NCBI GenBank assembly: GCA_032229975.1
Contig: JAVXVG010000021.1
Coordinates: 100,421-164,420, forward strand
DNA length: 64,000 nucleotides
Reading direction: 5' to 3'
From: JAIVGV01 sp032229975
GTDB lineage: Bacteria > Acidobacteriota > Blastocatellia > Pyrinomonadales > Pyrinomonadaceae
Shown: positions 35,758-44,196 of the stretch, one piece after another
How positions within the stretch are numbered: position 1 is the stretch's first letter
How the letters are laid out: every line of letters starts with the position of its first letter
Made by a program: the position numbers and the translations under genes
Notes under the pieces: model-generated
What the model saw: the letters and a program-made list of their open reading frames with translations, nothing else
What the model was told of the DNA's origin: nothing
Databases searched by the model: none

Positions 35758-35994
35758 TCAATCACCCTTTAATAGTTCTTTAATCCCGCATCGCGGACAA
35801 ACGAGCGTGCTTCGTGATGAGTCGCGCCAGCGTGCGAGGGCCGGGCCGGAGAGTTGTGAGGCGCGTTCGCCGGCTTCGCCTTCGTTGAAGAAGCGTGCGC
35901 GCGAGTCCGTGTGAGACTCGCGCGCCGTCGTTTCAGCGTGGCAGTGGCGACACGTCCAGCCGAAGCCTTCGTTGAAGAAGTGTTCCATGCTCAT
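35758..35994 (-). CDS. Small putative zinc-ribbon protein
   Basis: 78 residues with two CxxC pairs, WTCRHCHAE (near residue 14) and LVCPRCGIKE (near 68), 50 residues apart; likely a zinc-binding fold. The start ATG overlaps the TGA of the preceding gene (ATGA), so translation is coupled. No other motif. Possibly a regulator or structural protein working with its exported upstream partner; function unknown. Confidence 0.7.
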   Translation of the reverse strand: MSMEHFFNEGFGWTCRHCHAETTARESHTDSRARFFNEGEAGERASQLSGPALARWRDSSRSTLVCPRCGIKELLKGD

Positions 35995-36440
35995 TCGCGA
36001 CTGGCGGCGTGAACCGTGGCGATTAGTAGCGCGCCTAAGAGCGCGGCGGAGATGAAGCCGAGGACGTTGATCGTTTTCGACGTGATGCGAGTGCGCCGAA
36101 TCTGTTTGACATCGGCGTAGGCGATTTTCGTCGCCGTGCTGCTTTTGTTGTCCGTGAGTCGGAAGTGATCGTCGGCGATCTCGGAGATGTAGCCGATCTT
36201 CTTCGACCCATCGCGCAGCTTCACTTCGACGAACTCACCCTTCGCCGTCCCGATCTCCGCGACTTTCCGCTTCACTTTCTCGACCGACTTCGCGTCGTCG
36301 CTCTCCTGTCCGCTCGCGATCTTCTTCGTGGTCAAAGCGTCGCCGTCTCTCTTGTCTTGAGTCGCGGCGAGGAGGCGGCTCGCGCCGCACAGATTAAGCA
36401 GCAGGGCTGAGAGGACGAGGCTCAGAATCTTTTTGGGCAT
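35991..36440 (-). CDS. Exported protein with SH3-like core and C-terminal TM
   Basis: 149 residues. A signal-like helix (res 5-25) leads into a charged linker, then a small beta-rich region (about 70-115: GEFVEVKLRDGSKKIGYISEI, with LTDNKSS), then a C-terminal membrane helix (INVLGFISAALLGALLIATV). The beta part resembles an Sm/SH3-like barrel. A GGAGG ribosome site lies 6 bp before the ATG. Its stop overlaps the zinc-ribbon gene's start. Not assigned to a named family. Confidence 0.75.
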   Translation of the reverse strand: MPKKILSLVLSALLLNLCGASRLLAATQDKRDGDALTTKKIASGQESDDAKSVEKVKRKVAEIGTAKGEFVEVKLRDGSKKIGYISEIADDHFRLTDNKSSTATKIAYADVKQIRRTRITSKTINVLGFISAALLGALLIATVHAASRE

Positions 36441-36491
36441 GATGGCCTCCTACGATTTTTACCGACGCAGGAGACAAAGCAATCGTGATGC

Positions 36492-36553
36492 CTCAATAAA
36501 AATCGCAGCCGGACGCGGGCCTCTTGTTATTCAAAAGCCCGCGTCCGGCTGCG
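36492..36553 (-). terminator. Terminator of the HtrA-type protease gene
   Basis: CGCAGCCGGACGCGGGC (36504-36520) and its perfect complement (36537-36553) form a 17-bp stem. On the minus strand it is followed by ATTTTTATTG, and lies 42 bp beyond the protease stop. Confidence 0.88.
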
Positions 36554-36594
36554 TCTGTCCGACAACTGAAAGAAGTTTGCGGCAGCCGTCGCGT

Positions 36595-37752
36595 TTATTC
36601 GTCCATCCGCCGCCGGCCGACGTTGCCGCGATCCTGCGTCAGTCGAACCGGAACTTTAACGCGCTTGCCGTCGCGGAAGAGTTCGACCTGCACTGTGTCG
36701 CCGAACTGGTGCTTGTCGAGCACGCGATAGAGATCGTCGCCGTTCGTGATCTTGTCGCCGTCGATGGAGACGATGATGTCGCCCAAGACTACCTCACCGC
36801 TCGCGTCCTGTTGCAGGCCGCGAAGGCCGGCGATGGCGGCGGGGCTGCCGGGATAGACCTCATAGACGCCGACGCCTTCATCGACCGGCATACGCGCCTG
36901 TATGTTGCCGACGTTGAAGGGGACGATGCCGAGCTTGGGCCGGACGACCGCGCCGTTCGTGATGAGCTGCGGGACGATGCGCTTGGCGATGTTGACGGGG
37001 ACGGCGAAGCCGACGCCCGACGAAGTGCCCGAAGGCGAATAGATCATCGTGTTGATGCCGACGATGCGGCCCGTCGAGTCGAGCAAAGGGCCACCCGAAT
37101 TGCCGGGATTGATCGAGGCGTCGGTTTGGAGCGCGCCTTCGATGAGTCGTCCATTGTGCGCGCGGATGGGGCGTTGCAGTCCACTGATGACGCCGGTCGT
37201 GAGCGTGCGCGCGAAGCCGAACGGGTTGCCGATAGCCAAGACCTTCTGCCCGACGATGAGCTTATCCGAGTCGGCGAACGCGACGGGCTTCAACATCTCA
37301 CGCGGCGCGTCCACCTGTATGATCGCCAAGTCCGTATCGGGATCACGACCGACGACGCGCGCCGGAAAAGTTTTCTCGCCGAAGCTGACAGTGAGCTTCT
37401 GCGCGCCTTCGATGACGTGGTTGTTCGTCAGGATGTGCCCGTCCATGTCGATGACGGAGCCGGAGCCAGTGCCGTCGCGCTCGCCCGGATCGAAGATGTC
37501 GTTGCTGACTGTGACCGAGTTGACCATCACGACGCCGGGCGAGATGGCCCGATAGACTTCGATGTTGTTCTGCTCGTCGGAAGCGACCGCAGGGCTCGTG
37601 ATCCCTGCGGGCAGCGACTCTGTGAACGCTGCGCTGCTGCGATGTTGCAGCAGACGCAGGCCGTAGCGGTCGAAGACGAAGACGAACGTCGCGGCGAACA
37701 GAGCCGACGCGAGCGCGATAGCGAGTATCTGGCGTGCGGAAATTCTGAACAT
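36595..37752 (-). CDS. S1C serine protease, HtrA/DegP/DegS type
   Basis: About 385 residues. N-terminal membrane helix (res 8-27), a trypsin-like domain with His112 (LTNNHVIEG), Asp141 (DPDTDLAII) and Ser219 (NPGNSGGPLL), and a single C-terminal PDZ (about 285-375, VGVYEVYPGSPAAIAGLRG). This is the DegS/HhoA layout: one membrane anchor and one PDZ, so it is a periplasmic protease facing the envelope-stress pathway. The gene is alone on its strand with its own terminator. Start ATG 37752; a longer frame to 37842 adds basic residues without homology. Confidence 0.94.
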   Translation of the reverse strand: MFRISARQILAIALASALFAATFVFVFDRYGLRLLQHRSSAAFTESLPAGITSPAVASDEQNNIEVYRAISPGVVMVNSVTVSNDIFDPGERDGTGSGSVIDMDGHILTNNHVIEGAQKLTVSFGEKTFPARVVGRDPDTDLAIIQVDAPREMLKPVAFADSDKLIVGQKVLAIGNPFGFARTLTTGVISGLQRPIRAHNGRLIEGALQTDASINPGNSGGPLLDSTGRIVGINTMIYSPSGTSSGVGFAVPVNIAKRIVPQLITNGAVVRPKLGIVPFNVGNIQARMPVDEGVGVYEVYPGSPAAIAGLRGLQQDASGEVVLGDIIVSIDGDKITNGDDLYRVLDKHQFGDTVQVELFRDGKRVKVPVRLTQDRGNVGRRRMDE

Positions 37753-37963
37753 ATATTTTACCCGTCCTGTCGAACCATTAAAGTTTGCGAAGGCGCGTCC
37801 ACTTGAGATGCGCCGCGCGCGCGATGTGGTTGCGCGATGCAAACTTGATCGCCTGTTACGTCAGACGCAGAGCGCGCCGCGTCGGTTACACCGAGTTGAA
37901 ATACGCAGGAGAGTGGGCGAAGGTTTGACGGAAGAAAGTGGAACGTCGCGGGACGCGCGCGGT

Positions 37964-38332
37964 TTAAAAGAGGATCGCGAGCAGCGTCTCCGGCAGGCGC
38001 GCGACGTAGGCGATGACCGCTTCGGGTTGGATCAGTTGCAGGGCCGACAGGCCCGTCGCCGCGTGGATGAGCATCAGGCCCACGTAGAGACCGAGCACGA
38101 GCCGCATTCCGCGACGTGCGATTGGCAGGGAAGAGAAACGATAGAGTACGTAAGCCGCGAGCGCGCCGACGATGAGCTTCGTGAGGAAGAACTGCGCGTC
38201 ACCATGCGCGAGCACGCGGGCCATTAAGCCGTTGCCCTCGGTCGCGACACCGGCCCGCACCCACAGGATCGTCAACTGCGCGTCCAGCAGGTTCAGCGCG
38301 AACAGCAACAGGCTTTTCGTCAGCGCGGTCAT
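37964..38332 (-). CDS. DUF5658 membrane protein
   Basis: About 122 residues with three to four hydrophobic helices. It begins KSLLLFALNLLDAQLTILWV, the N-L-L-D-A/Q motif of the small DUF5658 family, and has EGNGLMARVLAHGDAQFF. Function unknown; DUF5658 proteins are small inner-membrane proteins. The ATG at 38332 has GGGGA 12 nt upstream; a TTG at 38338 would have better spacing. Confidence 0.78.
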   Translation of the reverse strand: MTALTKSLLLFALNLLDAQLTILWVRAGVATEGNGLMARVLAHGDAQFFLTKLIVGALAAYVLYRFSSLPIARRGMRLVLGLYVGLMLIHAATGLSALQLIQPEAVIAYVARLPETLLAILF

Positions 38333-38663
38333 CGTCAAATAGTTCCCCTTCGCACCCTGCGGGCAAACCTTGTTTAACTCTTGCTCCCTTTAACGACCGA
38401 ACCCCCAGCCTCTCGACTTGGGGGTTCGTCGCTGTAACACGCTCTACGGGAGAAACCGAAGCTCGCTTGCTTGTACCGACAAGAAACAGCGAATGCGATC
38501 AAGATTCCAAAAGACGTGAATGGTCAATCGTGAATCAAGAATCATCAATCCTAAATCGTCAACAGCCGATAGCTTACTCGTTAGACTGAGCAATCACTAT
38601 CCGACACTGCCGAGCGACGACGATCGACTTACGATCAACGATTTACGATTCTCGATTTACGAT
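38333..38663. other. Intergenic region with a hairpin and a heptamer repeat
   Basis: A CGAACCCCCA/TGGGGGTTCG hairpin (38399-38408 and 38420-38429) lies upstream of the DUF5658 gene, without a T-tract on either strand. The rest is the long inverted repeat 38516-38668. No other gene is visible. Confidence 0.6.
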
Positions 38664-38668
38664 TCACG
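38516..38668. repeat. Long inverted heptamer repeat, AATCGTG class
   Basis: Left arm 38516-38560 is degenerate TGAATGG-TCAATCG-TGAATCA units. Right arm 38622-38668 is TTACGAT-CAACGAT-TTACGAT-TCTCGAT-TTACGAT-TCACG. Spacer about 60 nt. The right arm contains the stop codon of the minus-strand gene ending at 38664. Confidence 0.78.
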
Positions 38669-38900
38669 AAATGTCGATGCCGCGCTCTTGTGCGATGCCG
38701 CGCGCCTTGATGATGAGATCGTCGTCGATGGGTGCATCGCCGTCCGTCCACGCTTGCACCTCTTCGACGGGGCGACCGAGCGCGAGCGCAAGTTTCGCAT
38801 CGTCCGCCTCGAAACCTTCGTCGCGCAAGCGACGCAGAATGTCGCGCCCCTGTTCTTCGGTCGTGCCCTGTGAGTCCAAAGGATTGTTCGTCTCTGCCAT
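38664..38900 (-). CDS. Small uncharacterised protein
   Basis: 78 residues, acidic, mostly helix. The segment LRRLRDEGFEADDAKLALALGRPVEEVQAW has the look of a helix-turn-helix-like or DNA/RNA-chaperone short domain (a degenerate XRE-type fold), but I do not recognise a family. GAGGGG lies 8 bp before the ATG. It is divergent from prmC, 110 bp away. Stop inside a heptamer repeat. Confidence 0.65.
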   Translation of the reverse strand: MAETNNPLDSQGTTEEQGRDILRRLRDEGFEADDAKLALALGRPVEEVQAWTDGDAPIDDDLIIKARGIAQERGIDIS

Positions 38901-39010
38901 CGAAATTTTCCCCTCGTCGGTTTTCCACGCGCCGCGCATCTCGCTCTGCGGCTCATCGGCAAAAGTTTTCGTCTGCTTGCGGTGCGCGTATTATAACCTC
39001 CGCACGCCCG

Positions 39011-40051
39011 ATGAGCCAACACACGAACAACGCGCGCGACGACATAGGTGATGAGCCGCGCGATGATGAGCGCAACGCGACAAGCGACAATGACGCGACC
39101 GGAGATCGGCGCGCACTTGATGGCCCGTCGAAAGACGACGCGCCGACCATCGCGCTCGCATTGAATGCTGCGTCCGCCGCGTTGCGTGCATCTTCCATTC
39201 CCGATCCGCGACGCGAAGCCGCGACGCTCTTTGCCGCGACCATCGGGCGCGACCGCGCTTATCTCTTCGCGCACTCCGACGACGCGCTCGCACCGTCCAT
39301 CAACGCGCTCTTTCGCGAACGCATCAGCCGCCGCGCCGGAGGCGAGCCGTTGCAGTACATCACCGGCCATCAAGAGTTCTTCGGACTCGACTTCGAGGTG
39401 ACGCCTGCGGTGCTCATCCCGCGCCCCGAAACCGAACTGCTCGTCGAAATCGCGCTCGAACTACTGCGCGACTTTCATAACTCGCTCAGCGCGGACGATT
39501 CACACAACGCCGACGACACATCTCACACGCGCGCGCCTTTCATCTGCGACGTGGGCACGGGATCGGGCTGCATCCCCATCGCGCTGCTGCACGAGTGGCC
39601 TGACGCGCGCGCCGTTGCCATCGACATTTCGACTGACGCATTGCACGTCGCCGCGCGCAACGCCGCATGTCATTCCGTGACCGAGCGAATCACCTTCGTC
39701 GCTTCCGATCTTTTCGCCGCGCTCGATGCGTCCGCCATCAAGTTCGATCTCATCACGTCGAACCCGCCCTATGTCGCCGAAGACGCGCTGGACACTTTGC
39801 AGCGTGAAGTGCGCGAACACGAGCCACGCGTCGCCCTCACACCGGGCGGCGACGGGCTCTCCGCCATCCGTCGCCTCGTCGAAGATGCGCCGCGCCTGCT
39901 CGCACCGCGCGGCCACCTCGTCTTCGAGATCGGGCACGATCAGCACGAAGCCGTGCGTCGCTTGATCGACGGCCGCGTCTGGACATTGCTCGAAACTCGA
40001 CGCGACCTGCAAGGCATCCCGCGCACAGTGGTCCTGCGGCTCAAGCGATGA
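39011..40051 (+). CDS. prmC: Release factor glutamine methyltransferase
   Basis: About 346 residues. PrmC methylates the GGQ glutamine of release factors RF1/RF2. Characteristic: PLQYITGHQEFFGLDFEVTPAVLIPRPETELLVE (split across the domain boundary), DVGTGSGCIPIAL (SAM motif I), and SNPPYVAE (NPPY active-site motif). The first 60 residues are an acidic, low-complexity extension not found in most PrmC proteins. Start ATG 39011; a longer frame to 38732 overlaps the divergent gene. prfA is not adjacent here. Confidence 0.94.
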   Translation: MSQHTNNARDDIGDEPRDDERNATSDNDATGDRRALDGPSKDDAPTIALALNAASAALRASSIPDPRREAATLFAATIGRDRAYLFAHSDDALAPSINALFRERISRRAGGEPLQYITGHQEFFGLDFEVTPAVLIPRPETELLVEIALELLRDFHNSLSADDSHNADDTSHTRAPFICDVGTGSGCIPIALLHEWPDARAVAIDISTDALHVAARNAACHSVTERITFVASDLFAALDASAIKFDLITSNPPYVAEDALDTLQREVREHEPRVALTPGGDGLSAIRRLVEDAPRLLAPRGHLVFEIGHDQHEAVRRLIDGRVWTLLETRRDLQGIPRTVVLRLKR

Positions 40052-40129
40052 AAGACTCTTAGCGTGGTTCAGTATCGGCGCTTACTCGTTCGCTGAGCGT
40101 CATGCTAAAATCCACGCGCTCGAAGAACA

Positions 40130-40197
40130 GAGATTAGAGATCAGTCAAAAAAAGTCTTTCACTAGCCTCTCATCTCCGACCTCTCATCTCTGACTCT
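40130..40197. repeat. Degenerate heptamer inverted repeat, GAGAGGT class
   Basis: Right arm 40165-40197 is CTCTCAT-CTCCGAC-CTCTCAT-CTCTGAC-T (14-nt double units). Left arm AGAGATTAGAGATCAG (40130-40145) faces it. It ends at the murA start codon. Confidence 0.6.
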
Positions 40198-40198
40198 T

Positions 40199-41515
40199 AT
40201 GGACAAATTTCGCATCACAGGCGGGCGCAAACTTCAGGGGCGAGTGCAGATCAGCGGCGCGAAGAACTCCGCGCTGCCGTGCATGGCGGCCGCGCTGCTG
40301 ACCTCTGAGAGCGTGACGCTGCACAACGTCCCTTACGTGCGCGACATCATTACGCAGGGCCGTCTGCTCGAAGACCTCGGCGCGCACGTGCTTAGACCTG
40401 AGTTGCGCACGCACAAGATCACTGCGTCGAACATCGAGATTTTTGAAGCGCCGTATGATCTGGTGAAGACGATGCGCGCGTCGGTCTTGGCTCTAGGGCC
40501 ACTCCTTGCGCGCTTCGGCAAGGCGAAGGTCTCTCTTCCCGGCGGCTGCGCCATCGGCACGCGCCCGATCGATCTGCACCTCGAAGCTCTGAAGCATCTG
40601 GGCGCGCAGGTCAACTTGGAAGGTGGCTACGTCGTCGCGCGTGCGCCGCAAGGCGGACGACTTCAAGGCGGCGAAGTCAACTTCGACAAAGTGACCGTGA
40701 CGGGCACGGAGAATCTGTTGATGGCGGCGACGCTCGCCGAAGGACGCACGGTGCTGAACAACGCCGCGCGCGAGCCGGAGATCGCAGACCTCGCGGAACT
40801 CTTGAATCGCATGGGCGCGCGCGTGCGCGGCGCGGGCTCTTCGCAGATCACTATCGAAGGCGTCGAAGCTCTCGGCGGGGCGGAGCACACGATCATCCCC
40901 GACCGCATCGAGACCGGCACGTTCCTCTGCGCCGCCGCGATCACTGACGGCGAGCTTGAGTTGACGAGTTGCCGGCCCGAACACTCCGCGATTGTGATCG
41001 CGAAGCTGCGCGAGGCGGGCGTCGAGATCGAAGAGGTCAATCAGAGCACGCTGCACGTCCGCTGCTGCTCCGCAGGACTCAAAGCGCGCGACATCGTGAC
41101 TGAGCCGCACCCACGCTTTCCAACCGATATGCAGGCGCAGTACATGGCTTTGATGACGCAAGCCGCAGGCGCGTCGCGCATCACCGAGACGATCTTCGAG
41201 AACCGTTTCATGCACGCCTCAGAGATGCAGCGCATGGGCGCAAACATCTCGACGAGCGGCAACACGGCCACCGTCAACGGGCCCGCGCAGCTCACGGGCG
41301 CGCGCGTGCAGGCGTCGGACTTGCGCGCCTCTGCCTGCCTCGTTCTCGCGGGGTTGGTCGCAGAGGGCGAGACGACCGTCGAGCGCGTCTATCACATCGA
41401 CCGTGGCTATGAGAAGATCGAATCGAAGCTGCGCGCGGTCGGTGCACAGATCGAGCGCGTGCGCGACTCCGTCACCGCACAACTGCCGCCCGTCGCCGAA
41501 GTCGGCGCGATCTAA
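40199..41515 (+). CDS. murA: UDP-N-acetylglucosamine 1-carboxyvinyltransferase
   Basis: 438 residues. Transfers enolpyruvate from PEP to UDP-GlcNAc, first committed step of peptidoglycan synthesis. Cys117 in LPGGCAIGTRPIDLH is the active-site residue blocked by fosfomycin, so the enzyme is predicted to be fosfomycin-sensitive. Other conserved parts: ISGAKNSALP (19-27), NAAREPEI, DRIETGTFLCAAAITDGE. The start directly follows a degenerate heptamer repeat. Between it and prmC are 147 bp. Confidence 0.96.
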   Translation: MDKFRITGGRKLQGRVQISGAKNSALPCMAAALLTSESVTLHNVPYVRDIITQGRLLEDLGAHVLRPELRTHKITASNIEIFEAPYDLVKTMRASVLALGPLLARFGKAKVSLPGGCAIGTRPIDLHLEALKHLGAQVNLEGGYVVARAPQGGRLQGGEVNFDKVTVTGTENLLMAATLAEGRTVLNNAAREPEIADLAELLNRMGARVRGAGSSQITIEGVEALGGAEHTIIPDRIETGTFLCAAAITDGELELTSCRPEHSAIVIAKLREAGVEIEEVNQSTLHVRCCSAGLKARDIVTEPHPRFPTDMQAQYMALMTQAAGASRITETIFENRFMHASEMQRMGANISTSGNTATVNGPAQLTGARVQASDLRASACLVLAGLVAEGETTVERVYHIDRGYEKIESKLRAVGAQIERVRDSVTAQLPPVAEVGAI

Positions 41516-41583
41516 AGGCACGCTGATAAAGTCAGTTTGATTCCTGCTTGAATAGCAGTTCGGTTCAGTCCATAATCTGAAGC

Positions 41584-41976
41584 ATGAGCGACGAGAAGAC
41601 ATACAATCTGCCGGACGGAAGATCGTTCGAGGAACGTGTGTTCGCACGCTTCGACGCTCTCGACGCGCGAATGGGGCGGATAGAAGCGCGTCTCGATAAA
41701 GTTGAGGCGCGGCTAGACGGTATGGAGGCGCGGCTTGATGATGTGGATGCGCGCCTTCAGGCATTGGAAGCGAAGGCTTACGACACGAAGCCGATCTGGG
41801 AGCGCGCACTCGCCGAAATTCTGACACTAGGCGAGAAGGTGGATGCTCTGACCGAGAAGGTGGACAACATCGAGGGCAAGGTCGATACGTTGGCTTCAGA
41901 TATGCTCGGGCTGCGCGCCAATCAGACCCGCCTCAAGGATCGAATGGACAGACTCGAGTCGAAGCCCGCGCAGTAA
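41584..41976 (+). CDS. Coiled-coil protein with heptad repeats
   Basis: 130 residues, almost wholly helix. Residues 24-65 are tandem seven-residue units, RMGRIEA-RLDKVEA-RLDGMEA-RLDDVDA-RLQALEA; a second run (res 90-110) is KVDALTE-KVDNIEG-KVDTLAS. The nucleotide repeats are 21 bp long, the same period as the array at 9654-10010. No signal peptide or enzyme motif. Possibly a member of the same coiled-coil family as the protein at 24461. Function unknown. Confidence 0.78.
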   Translation: MSDEKTYNLPDGRSFEERVFARFDALDARMGRIEARLDKVEARLDGMEARLDDVDARLQALEAKAYDTKPIWERALAEILTLGEKVDALTEKVDNIEGKVDTLASDMLGLRANQTRLKDRMDRLESKPAQ

Positions 41977-42067
41977 GTCCGCTTCGACAGATCATTCTAT
42001 AAGAGTCTTATCCTCGCGGGCGTTGCGCCTTTAAGCCCGCAACCGTTCGACAGCAGTATCATTCCTC

Positions 42068-42095
42068 GTTAATATCTCTTGCGGTTAATATCTCT
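42068..42095. repeat. Short direct repeat upstream of HIT gene
   Basis: GTTAATATCTCT occurs at 42068-42079 and 42084-42095, a period of 16 bp. It lies 42 bp before the HIT start and could be an operator, but nothing confirms this. Confidence 0.4.
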
Positions 42096-42136
42096 GATTG
42101 TGTGCCGGACGCAACGCTACTCTCTGAATCGAAACA

Positions 42137-42487
42137 ATGGCTGAACAAGATTGCATCTTCTGCCGCCTGATCGCGGGCGAGCTTCCGGCGGACGTGGTTT
42201 ATCAGGACGGGGCGGCGGTCGCCATCCGCGACACGAACCCGCAGGCCCCCGTCCATCTGCTCGTGCTGCCGAAAGAGCACTACGACTCGCTCGACGACGT
42301 GGGCAAGCGCGACGAGCCGCTCTTGGGCCACCTCCTGCGCGTCGCCTCGCGCGTCGCCAACGAGCACGGGCTCGCGGAGGGCGGCTACCGCACGGTCATC
42401 AACACGGGCGAGGGCGCGGGTCAGTCGGTCTTGCACCTGCACGTCCACGTCATTGGCGGCAGGGAACTCACCTGGCCCCCCGGCTAG
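42137..42487 (+). CDS. HIT family nucleotide-binding protein (HinT-like)
   Basis: 116 residues. Has CIFCRLIAGELPA at the start and the histidine triad LHLHVHVIGG near residue 100, the HinT type. These hydrolyse adenosine 5'-phosphoramidates and related dinucleotides. The C-terminus RELTWPPG matches HinT. The normal fold is complete. Convergent with the AI-2E-family permease gene, 25 bp apart. Confidence 0.93.
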   Translation: MAEQDCIFCRLIAGELPADVVYQDGAAVAIRDTNPQAPVHLLVLPKEHYDSLDDVGKRDEPLLGHLLRVASRVANEHGLAEGGYRTVINTGEGAGQSVLHLHVHVIGGRELTWPPG

Positions 42488-42511
42488 ACCTTCCACAGCT
42501 CGACAAAAAAT

Positions 42512-43711
42512 TCAGGATCGATCCAACGCTTCCTCGCGCGTTAAAGTCTCTTCGCGCCGCGTCGTTGCTTCGTCGCGTCCCGCCTGTTGATCCTTCTCTT
42601 CCTTCAAGAGTGAAGTCTGATAGTTGATCCTGCCGAAGATGGTGTCGGCGACGGCCTTCGAGAAGCCGAGGATGGCAGGCCCTAAGACGATGCCGGGGAT
42701 GCCGAAGGTGTAAACGCCGGCGACGAGCGCGACGAGCATCCAGTAAAAGTTGAAGCCGCGCGCGCCGTGCGAGGCGAGGCGCGGGCGTATGAAGAGAGTC
42801 GAGGCGAGCGTGACGAGTAAGCCAATCAGAAGATAGACGGCGGCCCCTCGCGGCTCGTGGCGGAAGACGAGCAGATAAACGCCGACGGGCAGGTAGATGG
42901 CCCACTCGCCGAGGATGGGAAAGAAGCCGACGAGGAAGGTGACGAGCGCGAGCACGAGCGCGAGCGGCACACCGAAGGCGAGGTTCAAGATGAAGATGAC
43001 GACTGCCTTGATCGTCTGATCGATGAAGACGGCCTGCAATGCGCCGCGCAACGCGGCTCCCACATTCTCCGTGAGCTTCTCATAAAATTCGAGGAAGTCG
43101 CCGGGCACACGCACCTTCACATAAGTGGAGATGCGCGCGCGTTGCGTGAGCACGTAGTAGAGCGTGAAGAAGAAGACGGCGAGCGAGGCGAGTAGAAGCG
43201 TCGCGCGTTGATGCAAGTCTTGAATCGCTTCCGCCGAGCGCGTGACGGCTTCGGTCGAGGCGGCTTCGAGCCACGCGCGCGTGCCCTGCCGGCTGACAGG
43301 CACATAGGTTGTGACGGAGCGACTGATGCCTTCGATGATCTCGTCGTGCTTCTTTTGGACGAGCGACGAGTAGGACGACAACTCGTACCACGCGTAGCCG
43401 ACGATTGAGACGAGCGGGACGACGATGAGCGCGATGGTGATGAGCGCGCTTCCGGCCCTCGCGCCGAGTCGTCGCTCAAGCCAAACTTGTACGGGCAGAA
43501 GATAAGCTGCGGCGACGATGCCGAGCAGCAGGGCCACTAAGACTTTGCCGATGAGTAGGAAGAAGAGGAAGAGAGCGAGGATGACCGCCGCACCGTAAAC
43601 GAGGATGCGACGCGCGTCGCCGACGGTAAGATCGCTCAGACGTTTCGAGTCATCATGCGTTGATGTCGTCGCAGTCGTCGTGCGTGTGCGCCTCGCGTCG
43701 TCGTCGCGCAT
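42512..43711 (-). CDS. AI-2E family transporter / PerM-like permease
   Basis: 399 residues, eight predicted membrane segments, with the duplicated layout of PF01594. Motifs: LLGIVAAAYLLPVQVWLERRLGARAGSA, and the C-terminal LGEWAIYLPVGVYLL and GNFYW-type segment. Family members export autoinducer-2 or ions/small osmolytes; the name does not prove AI-2 transport. It starts 2 bp after the stop of the receiver gene and is at the end of the minus-strand run that begins with the histidine kinase. Confidence 0.88.
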   Translation of the reverse strand: MRDDDARRTRTTTATTSTHDDSKRLSDLTVGDARRILVYGAAVILALFLFFLLIGKVLVALLLGIVAAAYLLPVQVWLERRLGARAGSALITIALIVVPLVSIVGYAWYELSSYSSLVQKKHDEIIEGISRSVTTYVPVSRQGTRAWLEAASTEAVTRSAEAIQDLHQRATLLLASLAVFFFTLYYVLTQRARISTYVKVRVPGDFLEFYEKLTENVGAALRGALQAVFIDQTIKAVVIFILNLAFGVPLALVLALVTFLVGFFPILGEWAIYLPVGVYLLVFRHEPRGAAVYLLIGLLVTLASTLFIRPRLASHGARGFNFYWMLVALVAGVYTFGIPGIVLGPAILGFSKAVADTIFGRINYQTSLLKEEKDQQAGRDEATTRREETLTREEALDRS

Positions 43712-43713
43712 CT

Positions 43714-44082
43714 CTAGCAGTGAGCCGGGTAACGCTTGAGCAGGTTATCCATCGCCGCGAAGTTGACGGGCTTCTCCATGCACTCGCACGCGCCCGCCGC
43801 AAGCGCGCGCTGCTTCCAGTCGCCGTTGCACTGCGCGGAGATAGCCACGACGGGGATGTGACACGTCTGCGCGCCCGCGCGAATGCGCCGCGTCGCCTCC
43901 CACCCGTCGAGTATGGGCAGGTTCAAGTCCATCAGGATGAGATCGGGCTGCTCGCGCGCGGCGGCGGCCACTCCCTCCGCGCCATCGGAAGCCTCGGCGG
44001 TGTCGCATCCCTGCAGACGCACGATCATCTTCAACAACTCTCGCGTGTCGGCGAAGTCTTCAACGATTAGAACCTTCATCAT
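43714..44082 (-). CDS. Single-domain response regulator (CheY-like)
   Basis: 122 residues, just one receiver domain. Asp9 (IVEDFAD), phospho-acceptor Asp52 (LILMDLNLP), Ser in AISAQ, and Lys-Pro near the end (EKPVNF) are all present. No output domain, so it acts by binding a partner. It is the last signalling gene of the surface cluster, 115 bp after the DUF11 gene and 2 bp before the permease. Confidence 0.9.
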   Translation of the reverse strand: MMKVLIVEDFADTRELLKMIVRLQGCDTAEASDGAEGVAAAAREQPDLILMDLNLPILDGWEATRRIRAGAQTCHIPVVAISAQCNGDWKQRALAAGACECMEKPVNFAAMDNLLKRYPAHC

Positions 44083-44196
44083 GGCGCACCCTTGTAGCAG
44101 ACAGATTCGGGGGAATCGACGCGGGAAAGTAAACGGGGATGAAGTGATGTTAGAGCGTTTCGCCGCGCGCGTCCAGCCCGCCGCAACGATATGTGC

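Noticed and set aside
35653..35772. 39-codon frame starting MKTYTYIVRY
   Set aside because: Has no ribosome site, overlaps the 3' end of the opposite zinc-ribbon gene and shows no known motif; too little evidence to call.
36433..37806. Open frame of 457 codons opposite the HtrA-type protease
   Set aside because: The reverse frame encodes a complete protease with catalytic triad and PDZ; this frame is Asp/Arg-rich with no homology.
38399..38429. GAACCCCCA hairpin as a terminator
   Set aside because: No T-tract on either strand and it lies upstream, not downstream, of the DUF5658 gene.
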